Source: Bolinopsis microptera (lineage: Eukaryota > Ctenophora > Tentaculata > Lobata > Bolinopsidae). From it: DNA of 60,000 bases. This document shows positions 23,015 through 35,442 of this stretch, one piece after another. The stretch is from positions 7,181,394 to 7,241,393 of the forward strand of contig NC_087084.1 in the NCBI RefSeq assembly GCF_026151205.1, given 5' to 3'. Every line of letters starts with the position of its first letter. Position 1 is the stretch's first letter. The notes under the pieces were generated by a model. The model did no database searches. It had not been told where the DNA came from and saw only the letters and a list, made by a program, of their open reading frames with translations. The translations under genes were made by a program, and so were the position numbers.

Positions 23015-24192
23015 TCAACGTGTTGATGGTGTATCAGTTTTTCAAATCCTGCCGGCTAGGCGTCATTATATTCGACTCGAAATTTGTATTTGGTTTAATT
23101 TTAATCAATGTGCTGACAATTAACTTAAAGTGTTCAGATTATTTCCAGAAGTATCCTTATAATTCAGGATAAACCATATTAACCGTGCTGTTTGATTTAT
23201 GCATGACTTAAAGACTTAATCTCAGACAAATTGTAACGACACAGTCACAATTCTTTTATTAAAGCCGGGAATAAATGGCGTAATAAAAACGACTAGGAGA
23301 TTTTACTCTTACTAGAAGAAACTATTTTGATGAAACATTTTATGTAATTTTCCAGGCATATTTGTCACTTGACCACTGTCAATTTTAGCCAGCTATGACC
23401 TATGTGTATCTATTAATATAAACTTTTTTAGAGGTATATTTGTGGGGAAATTGTAGGATTTAGAACTTGTACCGGTGAACCTGGCCCCAGCTTTTGTTAT
23501 TCTTGAGCTGTTTATCTGCAAGAGACACCACTATTTGGGTAATTACATATTCTCTCTCTTATAAATGCTAATTGTAAAATTGAGCTAAAGATGGATCATT
23601 ATTATGGATGAGTAATGAGTATCGATTGTAGATTTTGACAATATTTGTACCACAGATTAAGACCTATTTATCTCGTTTCACTTGGTTCTCAACAAAATAA
23701 AATGCTAACTTCATCATTTCCAAATATATCAATTTCTAATTTAAATAATGTTCCATATTCCCAATACAACGCAAACGTAAAGACGTGAGCTATCGTAGAA
23801 AAAGTTAAAGCAGAGTCTAATGCAGTATTCTGTCTAGGATCACAACGCTGTAATCATCAAATAATAGAAAGGCGATTAAAATCTCAGAGTGTACCGTGTA
23901 CGTCATGTCCAGATCATGATCAGTATAAATAAATTGCAGTTTATCCGGAACATCAAAATTGTCTATTTACATAACTTGACAAATATGAATCCAAAATGTT
24001 GTCTTTAAATTCCCAAACTGAAATCAAGTTTTACGTTCAATTCTTGGGCTTTACCAACGATGTCAGATAGTTTCACAGCCTGAGGATGATTGATTGATTT
24101 AGTTCAATTTTCAAAGTGATGAAATAAATAATTGGCGGAGATTCAGAATATAATAGAAAAAAGCCGCGTTCAGTGTTGCCCCGGAGACTGCC
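23015..24192. other. Intergenic stretch after the EFHC gene
   Basis: AATAAA-like signals (for example near 23268) could end the EFHC transcript. No other gene or repeat is visible. Confidence 0.5.
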
Positions 24193-24990
24193 ATTCTGAG
24201 CATTTTTTAGGACAATATTCATTTTTTGTCTTTTTCGTTCATTCCATGAACCTGGGTAATTTATTTGAGTTTTGATGGCTCTTAGCCTAGTTTTTTTACC
24301 TATATCCCATCCTTAGAAAACCGAATTGAGGCTTCCCCAGCACTTAAATCCAGCCAATACTTCGATGTGCCCCGGTTCCAACAAAATCTGGATTCCTCAG
24401 GAGGATTATTTGACAAAATGGAACATGTTGAACATTGGTAACATCCGGTTTTCTGGACATGCATTGATTCCCAAACTTTGGTTTTGAGTGGTCCTAGACT
24501 AATAAAACACTTTCCGACCAATTTTAAAAAACGTTTCTGAGATTTTTAGGACAATATTTATTCATTTTTGTTCATTTCGTTCATCCATGAACACTGGGTA
24601 ATTTTATTTGAGTTTTGATGGCTCTTAGGCCTAGTTTTTACCTATATCCATCTTAGAAACAACCGAATTTGAGCTTCCCACACTTACATACGCCCAATAC
24701 TTCGATGTGCCAAGTTCCAAAAATCTGATTCTCAGGAGGATTATTGTGAGAACAAAATTTGGAACATTTTGAACATTGGTAACATCGGTTCGTGGACATG
24801 CAGTGATTCCCAAACTTGGTTTGAGTGGTCCTAGGACAATAAAAACACTTTTCCGACCATTTTAAAACCATTCAGAGCATTTATAGGACAATATGATTTT
24901 TGTGTTCATTTTCGTTCATTCCATGAACCTGGTAATGTTATGCTACTTTCGATGGCCCCTAGACCTAGCTTGCAAATAAATCCATCATTT
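24193..24990. repeat. Tandem repeat with a unit of about 340 bp (2.4 copies)
   Basis: Unit 1 is about 24193-24534, unit 2 about 24535-24870, and a partial unit follows to 24990. Each starts around GAGCATTTTTTAGGACAATA and continues through ATTTGAGTTTTGATGGCTCT. Copies differ mainly by one-base indels in homopolymers. Minus-strand frames in units 1 and 2 share TGCYQCSTCS / NRCYQCSKCS and NNPPE, so the unit may derive from a Cys-rich coding exon that has decayed. Confidence 0.85.
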
Positions 24991-26589
24991 ACAATTATTT
25001 TTGGCACTATTTAGAGCTCCATTAGGCAAATAAATGCATGGCACACTTTGGCACAATTTGGCACATGTTCCAAAAATGTTCCAAAAGTTCAAAAATCTGG
25101 ATTCATCCACTCAGAAATTGTACTCCACTATTTTATTCGAATTATAAAGAAATAAATAATAAATTCTAAACAGTTATTACACCTTCGACATTAAAATATA
25201 CCCAACAAAGATGTACTTTTAAGTCACTCAAGCGAGACTCAGTGTTGAAATACCAAGATTATGGACTTTTTTAAACAGTTCAGATTTACACTTAATCTAC
25301 AATATTTTATTTGATTTACACGGTGTCCGTTATCAGTAATATTAAATATAAAAATACTAGTCACTGCATTAGTCGCGAAGGCCGTGTTGGCGTGTTGCAC
25401 TAGCTTCGGCCGGATTTCACATCGCAGTATAAAATTCACATTGCTGTAGAATATTTTATTCGATTTACATGTTTTCCGTAATCAGTAATATAAGAATATT
25501 ATAGATATTATGTCAATGGAGGTACTAATAAGAATATTAGCTACAGGTGACCACTGCACTGTCAATGGAGGTACCGAACTGCATCGATAGCCCAACATAA
25601 TGAGTTCTAAATGAACAAGGGCGAAGGAGGCCCCCTCCTCCACCAGCCATTATTCTATCACCTGTACTAGGTGTTCATAAGTTAATTTGCAGTAACTACC
25701 GTTTAAGTTCCTACCACATGCCCTACCCTACCTTGAGATATACTGGTTAAGGTTTAACGGTAGTCTTTATCAAACGTTAACAATTTGAATAGACCGCTCA
25801 GAATTTGAACTGTCTGTACCGAATTGCTTGATATCCGTACCACCAATATTGGTCACAAGTTAAGAATGTGGTAGTTGATTCCGATGAAATGTTCCGATAC
25901 CCACTTTATTTGTTCACCAGGTGTCTGCCCTTCGTGCTCCGTGATTCGTATTTCAGCCTAATTTATCTATTTATAACATACGTCGGAGATTCAAGTACCA
26001 TTAAATGATCGGTTGCTGAAAGCGGGGACCCAGTGCAGTTCTGAGTGCAGTGCACCAGTTGCAGTCCTGAAACCAGCACTAATGTTTTGTCGCACAATTT
26101 TCTGTAACTTCATGATTTTCCAAAGTTTGAACTTTAGCAGGAGTTATTCTCGAGGCTTTCACCAACATAAAATCCTCTAAGTGCATTTTACAGAGAATTT
26201 TGTAGTTTGTTACACGTGACAGTGATTAAGGGTTTTGATTGGTCAATACTGGGAATACTGGAATCGTTGCCACGTGTCAGAAGAAATATGGTTCACAACT
26301 ATCTATACTCATTAAACTGGTGGTCAGCTGGTTCAGAGACAAGTTATTAGTCATATGGACATTTAGGAGCTTTAGAGTACAGTCAAGGACCTTCAAGAGC
26401 CAGATTGGTAATAAATCACGGCACTGCTCTTTGATTTTCTGATCGTTGCTTAATTAGTTTTCCGATTGACCGCAAATAAGCTTATATCATCGGTCCGAAG
26501 TTTTCCATTCCGAAGCTTTCCGCAAAATATACATATACAATAATTGGCCCTTCGCCAAAAATATTATGTAACCCAAAATATTTTAGGAA
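24991..26589. other. Intergenic stretch upstream of the GPCR gene
   Basis: A diverged duplication is present (about 25296-25360 and 25443-25505, both with TTTATTTGATTTACA-like cores). A CACGTGACA-family fragment lies at about 26213-26285. No gene is recognised. Confidence 0.5.
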
Positions 26590-27480
26590 ATGGCACACTA
26601 CCAAATTCCTTTACGGGTGATAACAATCCTCATAGATGTCATCGGAATAACTGCAAACAGTCTCTCACTTTCCTACTTCTTTAAAATACAAAGTAAAGGA
26701 CTCGGAAACAAGCTGCTAATATTGCTCAACTCATTTGACCTGTTTGTCTGTGGTTCCAGCTTGGCGACGTCAATATCTGTGCAGTTTTACTTACCAAATC
26801 AATTTATGGTTGGATATAATATTTATAAAACCATTTACCTCACCTTTGCCTTCCCCTTTGCTGTATCTTATGATTGTACAGGATTCGCGACATGTCTCAT
26901 AGCGGTGACGAGAACAATTAAAGTTTGTCGACCTTTCTATATCATCAAGGGTTCATTAACAGTTAGTTTCATATTGTATTTGCTTTATTCGTGTATAAGG
27001 GAATTCACACTATACTACTTCGGCTATATTAAGCCGACGGGGAACATGGACAGATTGGACACTGTAAAAAGTTATTACGCAATATTCTATCCAATGGGCA
27101 CATTGTTGAGTGTCATTACAGTTGTTATTTCAACTGGCATAACATCGTATTGGCTGTTGCGCAAAAATGAACCAGAACGCAAAATAGAAGGAAGCAACGG
27201 GAACAGACGCGCTACGATAACAGTTTTAATTCTTTCAGTAGCATTTTTCGCTGTCAACGCATTCATGATATCTGGCCCTGTTATCCAATTTTGTGTTAAA
27301 TTTTATTTAATTGAGGATAACGCATTCCTATATGCTTATCGAGACATAATTTTCTCGTTATCGACGAACCGCAGCTCAACAGTTAACCCGATTTACTTGA
27401 CCAGAAAAAGAGAAATGAGACAATTTGTTTATGATATCCAGGGAACGTCAAAGAAAGGCTATCTAGATCTGACCCAGTAG
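26590..27480 (+). CDS. Single-exon rhodopsin-class (class A) orphan GPCR
   Basis: This 296-residue seven-helix receptor would sit in the plasma membrane and signal through G proteins; its ligand is unknown. TM1 is about residues 7-31 with the conserved Asn in ITANSLSLS. TM2 is about 41-63 with the conserved Asp in LLNSFDLF (residue 50). TM3 is about 80-107, ending in VTRTIKVCRP, so DRY is replaced by T-R-T with the arginine kept. TM4 is about 121-138, TM5 about 165-190, TM6 about 208-232 and TM7 about 248-269 with NPIYL (266-270), a variant of NPxxY. The N-terminus is very short and there is no signal peptide. Intronless class A receptors of this size are abundant in cnidarians and other early animals. 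The ATG at 26590 is the only start that gives TM1. Confidence 0.85.
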   Translation: MAHYQIPLRVITILIDVIGITANSLSLSYFFKIQSKGLGNKLLILLNSFDLFVCGSSLATSISVQFYLPNQFMVGYNIYKTIYLTFAFPFAVSYDCTGFATCLIAVTRTIKVCRPFYIIKGSLTVSFILYLLYSCIREFTLYYFGYIKPTGNMDRLDTVKSYYAIFYPMGTLLSVITVVISTGITSYWLLRKNEPERKIEGSNGNRRATITVLILSVAFFAVNAFMISGPVIQFCVKFYLIEDNAFLYAYRDIIFSLSTNRSSTVNPIYLTRKREMRQFVYDIQGTSKKGYLDLTQ

Positions 27481-27481
27481 T

Positions 27482-27690
27482 CAATGTCACGTGTTCTAAC
27501 GTCACACCACGTGTTATGATGTCACACCACGTGTTATAACGTCACAACATGGGAGTCAATGCTGTGGAGCTGACAATGAGACGTGAAGACAACAACACAG
27601 GTAGAGATGAAGAAAACAAGCCCTAAATGAGGAAAACAAGCCCTAAATGAGGAAAACAAGCCATAAATGAGGACAACAAGCCATAAATGA
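27482..27690. repeat. Two short tandem arrays after the GPCR
   Basis: Three copies of a CACCACGTGTTATGATGTCA-type unit (about 27484-27546) are followed by four copies of an 18-19-bp AAATGAGGAAAACAAGCC unit (about 27605-27690). Confidence 0.8.
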
Positions 27691-28379
27691 TTTTAAGTTG
27701 TTTCAAAGTCACCATAGTATAGTCATGAGCATCAGCCTCGAGTGGAAAAACCTTAAACTCTTTGTCTTTTGTCATTTATTTATAAAAGTTGGACGATGTA
27801 TCTTGATCACCCAATGATCTGGCTGGCTCCGTTCTAGTTAGTGTGTACTTTCTAGTATAGTAATACTATACTATTAGCATGTATAATGTTTTATTGGTTT
27901 TAAACTTCAAATTGAATATAACACTGCTATGCATACTGCATAGCTCTAACTGTTATTTCCAAGTGTTGTTATTTCCGCGAATAAATTTTCAAACCTACCT
28001 TCATGCCAACAGTTTTTAATTATCACAAAACTCACTCTATAATATATTAATTTATTACTTATTAACTTATTATAAATCAACGATTTATTTATTTAATCTT
28101 TACATAAATTACAATATCAACGGGTTTTTGGCAAGGTGATCTGTTAACAATTCTGATTGGACTATTTTGACAGCTCGTAGAAGCCTCTTTAAATTATTAT
28201 CAATATCATATAATTGTATTAATTGCTAGTAAACTTGATTTCAATTCTAATTCAGATCCTGTCAATTTTATTTACAATTTGTATTTCCATTCTTAAAATT
28301 ACAACCGCCCATGCCCATTATGAGCCTATTTTTTATCCACCCTTTACTACTTCCCAACATAAAAAATAAGGGCACTAAC
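27691..28379. other. Gap where the last SUCLA2 exon would be expected; none seen
   Basis: The ligase gene ends its last visible exon at a good donor (28379). The family has one more short C-terminal exon region. I could not find it in this AT-rich stretch. Confidence 0.4.
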
Positions 28380-29198
28380 CTTGTAGTCTAACAATAAGAG
28401 GAATCTCAAGTTCGAGGTTAATCGCGGCCATCAAAGAATACTTGAGCATAACGTCCGCATCATCATACTAACCACCAAAAATGTTGACCAATATCGCTTT
28501 CACCTGTTCAAGGTAATGAATCACTTATTTAATAATACAATATATAAAACAATATTCAATTACTTAGACTGTATAGATATCCTGAATATCGCCGATCAAA
28601 TTTAAATGAATGAAAATATAATTGAACTCACAATTTAGGCGGATATAAAAAGCAACCCCGCATACCTTAGGATCAGATGAGATAATTTTGAAAGCCCAGT
28701 GGACTGGCGGCGGGTTGCACAGGCTCCACATCAATGGGAAATGGCATGGGATCTCCAACGGGCGTGTGAGATGATCCATTGGTAGGCCATTGCTAGGCGA
28801 AGCGTGGACGGCCGTTTACTGCAAAGAGTTATAGTTTGATAAGACATTGATTTAGGTTCCATTCTGCCTAACTATAATTATCCTTGATAAAAACAGAAAA
28901 AATAACAAATTTCTTAAAAAATCCTATCAAATTAGCTGAAATTCTGACTATACTCCTCACATATAGGACTGCTAGAGGACGTAGAAGACATACTGCCCAA
29001 AACACCCGATACTGCGTCTAGGAACCAATGTAGTTTTGAGTCCGGTGGGGGGGGGTTGGTTATGTTTGCCTCAACATCCTCTGGTCCTCCTGGGTCCAGT
29101 CTCGCTTCTTGAAAAGTTCAGGGTGTCGGTACTCAGCGTTATCGTCAAAGTTAATCTTGCAATCCAAGCAGAGAACTGAATATAGATTTAAATTATAG

Positions 29199-29235
<37 letters not shown>

Positions 29236-29251
29236 CGAGAGAGAGAGAAGA

Positions 29252-29285
<34 letters not shown>

Positions 29286-29342
29286 AGAAAGAGAAGTGGA
29301 GAGAGAGAGAGAGAGAAGAGAGAAGAGAGAGAGAGAGAAAGA

Positions 29343-29406
<64 letters not shown>

Positions 29407-32134
29407 TGAGAGAGAGTCTATAGGAGAGAGGTTAAAGTTAATCTTGCAATCCAAGCAGAGAACTGAGTATAGATTTAAATTATAGTTCAAGATGTTTAGA
29501 GGGTTTTATTGGATACTAGATGAGATTTATGAAAATATAACTTGTATAGGTTTTGATAATCTTGTGTTCATAATATAAACAAGGGCATGACATGGGTCCA
29601 GCCAAAAACTATAAAGTAATCCCAGAAACAAGTATTTCACGAATTCCAAGATCACACAAATAATAAACTACACCAAACCTCGACCATCAGTCAGTTCAGC
29701 CAGAGGGTTAATCTCCAGAAGTGTTCCATCGTACTTAACAAACAGATTATAAAGTCTCTCCACTGCGAATTTACATTGGTCTCTCTGTTCGCCGCTGAGG
29801 CCCAGTGCGTCCGCCACTTGGCTAGTTTCTGCGTCTGATATTCCTGGAGAAGTGTGTGATGAAGACAAAGTTATCAACAATTTAATTACCATCAAAAATA
29901 ATTACCATTAATTGATCAAATAATTACCATTTATTGGTGAACATGGTGAACGGTCCCAGAGTTTACATGAAAGAACAAGAAGTTCAACTTCTTTCACTGT
30001 AGATGTGTAATATAATCTCATAATATAATAACATTATCTCATAATATAATAACATAATCTCATAACATTACGCCCTGAATATAACTTAAAGTGATAATAA
30101 AATAGAAAGTGCAGATAAGGATAACATACCGTTATTAATATCCACGGGTACTCTAATTATAGCGTCAGGATTGTCTCTAGCGACGTCTTCGATGTTCATT
30201 CCCCCCTCGGTACTGACTATCATACAGGGGCCCTGAAATTAAGCCGGTCATTTAAAAGCGTCGTCTTGTTGTGGCCCTTACTTGTAGATTAGCTAGTAAA
30301 TTGATGCACATATTTTGTATAAGTGGCAAATTGACTCAAAATTGTTCAATGAACAATATTGAAGTCGCAGATCTCTTGTCGAACTTCAGTACGTGTCGAA
30401 CTAGAGTCCATGTAGTGCACTCTAGTCGACAGAGTCGAACTTTAGGGTTTGTCGAACTACAGCTCTACAGTGCGTGTCAATAGTTGTAAATACTGGCATA
30501 GTAGGAATGTGAACCATTCTTGACACGTGACAATGATTAATATGGCTTCTTTAAAGCTGGTATCTGATGGGGTAAACCCAGTCACATGTGATTAACCTCC
30601 CACTAGTTATAGTATCCAGATATCTATGAAGCTAGGGGGGGGGGGGGAGTTTTAGAAGTTACTTACGTTAGTATCACGGTCCATGACTATGGCGAAGTAG
30701 AACTCTTTCCTGCAGTAAACTCTCTCACAGACCATGACATCATTACACGGTCTTCCTTGTTCACCTGCAGAAGTTTTAGTTATAAGGGTGATTTACAGCT
30801 CTCGTACCTGTAAACACAGGCTCCTAAAGTTGGGGCTTACAGTCGGTTCAAGTTAAAAGTATTATCCTTATTTTGGAATAAAATTTATCTAAACCTCAGC
30901 TGCTAAAGTTGCAATAGAGTGAGAGACATTGAGAGCACGGGATTTAGAGGCCAACTCTTCTCGATGAGAGATAATGGGTCTCAATTACGAGTACAGATCC
31001 ATCACTTACCAGTATGTTTTGTGAACAAAGTGTGTCCTAACATTTCCTCGGATGTCTTGACTGCCTCTTCGATACTGAATATAGAAGTAAGGGATAGGAT
31101 GAAGATTGTATAAAAATCCAGGAACTACATTAATGTTATAGTACAACTAAAGTTAATGTAATAAATACCAATTTTAACTGAAGCGGTCTCTGCTGAATAT
31201 AAACCTGTGCTGTAGCATAATTTTGATATACAACTAAGGAAACAATGATACTGCAATATAAGTTGCATACTGTTTGGCCGGAGGAGAACTTTAGAAAAAT
31301 AAACTTGATTATTATAAAATAATTAAATATTAATTATAAGTCTGCTGAATATAAACCTGTAGCAGATCTGAACTCCTCCTTTGAGACCAGAAGAGAAGTG
31401 GCCTTTGCCACGACCACCAGCCAAAACTTGAGCTTTTAACACAGCATCTGTCAAACCTAGTTGGAGTGTAACTTTCAGATTTTATTTAAAATATGACGAA
31501 AAATTATCATATTTTATACAGTAATATTGTGTAATACTGAGAAGAAAGTACAGTATGGTATTTTATGAGGGGAATGTATGTAAAAGTTTTGGTGGCAAGT
31601 GTGTTTTGTGATGAACATGTGTGATATTCTTCTGCCGTTTTTCATTCAAAAATGGAAAATATGAAGCTTGAACAGTATTGAGTTAAAGGGAGTGATAAAG
31701 TTATGCAAGAATGATCAAATGGTAATTTTTTCCAACAAAACCGATGTAACATTTTTACAAAAAATATTGATCAGCCATGTTAATACTCCACTTACCATAT
31801 CCGTCAATGACAGATCTAACTTGAGCAGGTGAGCTAGCGACAGCTCCACGTGGTACAGGTACACCTTCCTCATCTAAAAGTCCCAATGAATAATGCTCAT
31901 GGAGGTTCAAGGATCGTGTTTGCTGAAACGTTGCGAATAGTTTATTGATTATTAATCAGAAAGAAATTAAATATTTTCAAATTTTATACTTTTAAAAATC
32001 ACATTTTTGAAATACAGAATTCATACAACAAATAATAATGAATCACGAAATAATGAACTAACAGTGTTGAGGGGGAATTGAAGTTTGGCGGCCAACACAC
32101 GTCTGCATCCAGACAGCAGATGTCGAGAATTCAT
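28380..32134 (-). CDS. SUCLA2: Succinate-CoA ligase (ADP-forming) beta subunit, mitochondrial; 3' part damaged
   Basis: The TCA-cycle enzyme subunit converts succinyl-CoA plus ADP and phosphate to succinate, CoA and ATP, as a dimer with SUCLG1 in the matrix. Exons: 32134-32063, 31922-31796, 31456-31357, 31074-31010, 30764-30667, 30232-30130, 29843-29679, 29175-28994, 28818-28666, 28503-28380. Phases agree through exon 7 into exon 8. Exon 1 encodes an Arg-rich matrix-targeting start ([17 protein letters not shown]). [20 protein letters not shown] and [15 protein letters not shown] mark the ATP-grasp fold; [14 protein letters not shown] and DWTQED favour SUCLA2 over SUCLG2. Exons 8-10 still show [17 protein letters not shown] and ILVNIFGG but contain many one- or two-base indels, and no final exon is seen. 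It is either a young pseudogene or a poorly polished consensus. Confidence 0.9.
29140..29490. repeat. GA microsatellite flanked by a duplication of the SUCLA2 exon 8 acceptor region
   Basis: An interrupted (GA)n tract fills 29201-29419. The roughly 50 bases on its left (29145-29195: start of exon 8, acceptor and intron) recur almost exactly on its right at 29435-29485, containing TTAATCTTGCAATCCAAGC. The gene therefore has two copies of the exon 8 acceptor on the minus strand. Confidence 0.9.
30488..30623. mobile_element. CACGTGACA-family MITE copy (SUCLA2 intron 5)
   Basis: The left end resembles ATACTGG and the right end is TAGTATCCAGAT. The body contains GACACGTGACAATGATTA. It belongs with the copies at 40591, 44626 and 47184. 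Confidence 0.55.
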
Positions 32135-32833
32135 TGCTAAGTCTTTTCACTAGTCCTAACCACAACACTTGCTAAATAATGGAAAATATTACATTTGATG
32201 AAATATTTACATGTTTATTGGAAACTTTTTGAAGTACAACAATTATTTATATGAAATTTGTATCAAATGAATTCTTTGTACAATTTAAAGAGTTCAAGCA
32301 GTGGCCTGACCTTTCATGTCTGAACACATTTTCCGGGTTACATGGCAAATAAGAAGTTTGTGAAGTACATACATTATATGCACATCGGTTTTAATATTAT
32401 TACATGGTACTTTTTAGGAATTTCGATTATGTAACTGACAACTGTATGGATTATTATTATTATTTTTTAAAGATTGAATTAACATTGTTATTAAAATGCT
32501 CATTGTAGCCATACATTTTAGATTTTCATCATCATATGAGTGTGATCCTTGTCAGCTTAACAATTGGAGACGGTAGAAATTGAATAAGACTAACTGATTT
32601 GAATCTTACCCCCTTAAAATACTCACAATGTAATATCATGTAACGAAACTGTTAATTATTCAAAATTACTAGTAATCACATACATACGACAAGAGTAGAT
32701 ACAAGTCAGAGGAACTATTCAAATAATTTCAGTATCAAGCAATTAAGATTAAGAGTAGTGAAATCAATAAAGAACGATGCTGCATGTAGTCAGCTACTGC
32801 AGGATAAAAATATAATAAAAACAATGGGAATTA
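32135..32833. other. AT-rich sequence upstream of SUCLA2
   Basis: The promoter of the minus-strand ligase gene should lie here. No clear TATA or initiator was identified and no other feature is visible. Confidence 0.4.
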
Positions 32834-33492
32834 GTATAGTAGTCAGTGTAATAAGCGCCAAGCGCGAGCACAGAACTTTTTTTCGCTCCATTTCGATAAA
32901 TTTGGTACCAAAAGTTTCTAAAAATGTGAATAAAAAAAATTTTTAAATCCACCGTGTAGCATTCAGCTAAAAATGCTATACAACGCTTGTTTCGCCGCGC
33001 GTTCTTTTTTCGCGCAATTTTTATGTTCGGCCTATCACATAATCATTATGGCATCGTAATCAGCCATCGAGACGAAACATTAGTACTAATATTTTAAGAT
33101 TTAAAGGAAAATTCTTTTCAAAATTTAATCTGAAACACAAGGGTCCCCCCCTTCGTGAAATTTTTGAACAAATTCTTGCAACCTTTTGTGCTTCAAAATA
33201 TTATAATTTTGAACTAAAAGTGCGTTCTGACTAAGTTCATTACGATTCTGTATGAATTATTTCAACAATCCAATATTTTAGATTTATAGGCATTTTAAGC
33301 AATAAATTACCCATTTTCGGTCCTTTGAACAACTCTTGGCGAGGCACAAAGGCCCACATACAGCTCGACGTTATCGTGCTACACGGTGAATTTTCATATT
33401 CACACTTAGAGGGCAACTTTTGGTACCAAATTTATCAAAATCAGAGACAAAAAATTCTGTGCCAGCTCATGGCGCTTATTACATGGACTATA
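32834..33492. mobile_element. Long-TIR MITE (about 85-bp arms)
   Basis: The left arm (about 32834-32920) and right arm (about 33400-33492) are imperfect reverse complements. They start (C)TATAGT...TGTAATAAGCGCCA and run through GATAAATTTGGTACCAAAAG. There is no ORF inside. The target duplication is unclear, possibly TA. Confidence 0.8.
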
Positions 33493-33585
33493 GATTAGTT
33501 TAGCCCCCTTCCCTCATTCGCGAGGACACCTGAAAAAAATCGGATTAGGCAACAACACAAAAGTGACATGTACAGTATAGAAACC

Positions 33586-33870
33586 CAGTGGCGTAACGAA
33601 AGGCCCTGCTGACCCCGCTGTGCAGGGGGCGCCGTCATAGGGGGGCCAACTCGTCGTTTTGAATGTGGGACAATTTCGAAAACTTAACTAAAGTACTAGC
33701 AAAACTGCGCGTTTTGCTCTAGTACACACTTTTTAGAGAATTACCGCGTAGTCTTTAAAATCACCTAAGTTTTCAATTTTTAGGGAGGGGCAACCAAAAG
33801 GGGAGGGGCGCCACTCAGTGGGCGCTTTTTTCGGCAGGGGGCGCCAACAGGCAACGTTACGACGCCACTG
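33586..33870. mobile_element. hAT MITE, CAGTGGCGTAACG family, copy 1
   Basis: The ends are CAGTGGCGTAACG and CGTTACGACGCCACTG. They are flanked by the 8-bp direct repeat TAGAAACC (33578-33585 and 33871-33878). Length is 285 bp, with GC-rich arms and an AT-rich centre. Confidence 0.92.
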
Positions 33871-34047
33871 TAGAAACCCTGTAGAGTGTAGGTGTTAGGA
33901 AACAAATATTAGTGAAAACAACAAATAAAATTTTTATCCTTTATTTTACAATCATAATATAATAATATTATATGCCTCCGTTTGGAAAGTTTTAAATTTT
34001 AATATATTCACATATGTTGCAACAGGAAACGATATCACTAAAGAAAT

Positions 34048-34918
34048 TCTTGTGAATTTGAGGCAGAATTTGCTTTAGCGCTCGATTTTCATACTACGGT
34101 ATAAATCTGCGAAAATATGCGCGGCGTAGTTAACACTGAAAATGTTAGTTCATAGTTACAATTTTAAATGATTTCAATCCGTATTTATATTAAATACATT
34201 ATAGGATTAATATTTTCATGAGATTTACAAAGAATGTGTCCACATACTGCATTACATCAAAGTACCAAGAAATGCCAAAACTTTTTTGGGTTTTGGAATT
34301 AAAATAATATTAGATGATAAATATACAATATTAAAATTTTGATTTGTTATCGTATCGGCAGTGTACAATATTATAAATGATTAATGATTAAGGTGTCGAT
34401 TTGTCATCGTATCGGCAAATAGTACACGCGTGTGAATGGAAGTAGAAAACTTGTCAATTGCGTTACGGAGCGAATAGTTAGCATGGGCACATTAAATGGG
34501 CACATTAAATGGGCACATTAAATTGCATAAACTTAAATTTGAGAGCCGCACAAAATAAAATTAACGACAAATGTTGATTCACGATGTCAATCCTTCGCAG
34601 CTCGGTGAGGCACAGTGGTGCATCTTGCCGATCTACCGAAGGTTGCGAGAAGCATTATTGGATGCGCGCGCGCGACCCAGTAGTGCATCGCGCTACAACG
34701 ACAAATGATAATAAAAAAATTTTATTTTCCTTGGTAAAAACTTACTTTTATTTGTTTGGTAAACTTTATAAAAAATTAATTTAAATAAATCTAATCCATT
34801 ATTTATAAATCTAAATTATTTAAAAATGAAACTAGTACTAATTTTATGTCCGCGCGCACATTTTTGCAAATTCAAAGTAAGAAAATCGAGCGCCACAGCG
34901 AATCCTGTCATAATTTCA
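34048..34918. repeat. Inverted-repeat pair, probable MITE of about 870 bp
   Basis: About 34048-34095 and about 34868-34918 are imperfect reverse complements with the core GCGCTCGATTTTC. Between them lie three tandem copies of ATGGGCACATTAA (about 34480-34525) and a duplicated TCGTATCGGCA segment (34350, 34408). No target duplication was found. Confidence 0.6.
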
Positions 34919-35442
34919 CTTGAGTCGTCACTGAGCGGCGCTCAGCCTGTCGTTCTGCCACACCTTTGGGCTTTGTGAACAGAAAAGCTAGAGGTCTTCA
35001 GGTAAATGAGTCGTCCCGTAATATTGTTTTATGTTGGAACTCTTACAACCTCTATCACATATTCCAGTTTAGTGTTGCTGCCTAATCTGATTTCTAACCA
35101 TGTTTTCATATGTCCTCTCAGTTTAGTTGTCCTCTCCGTATAGTTGAGGGAAGGAGGCTCAACTATAACTAGTCTACACTAATTCCTTGACTATATAGTA
35201 TTTTTATCCTGCTGCCAGGTCTTCTCTCTGATGCCCCTACAGCTTTTTGTACCCCAAATATTTTCAACACGACGACCAAACGTCAAGTCGGCTAGAATAT
35301 GGAATATGCCATTAGGGCTTTAAATGTCTCGTATTGCGATGAGATAGGTACTCAATTCACCACAAAATGTGATGTCATTATATTGGTATAGAGAGACCCT
35401 TATATATTATGACGCAGTGAAACTATCGGACTACGATGTATG
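34919..35442. other. Intergenic stretch without a recognised feature
   Basis: I see no gene, splice-bounded exon or repeat family here. Confidence 0.4.

Noticed and set aside
29188-29490. Ser/Leu-rich and Arg/Glu-rich ORFs on both strands
   Set aside because: Both are readings of the GA microsatellite.
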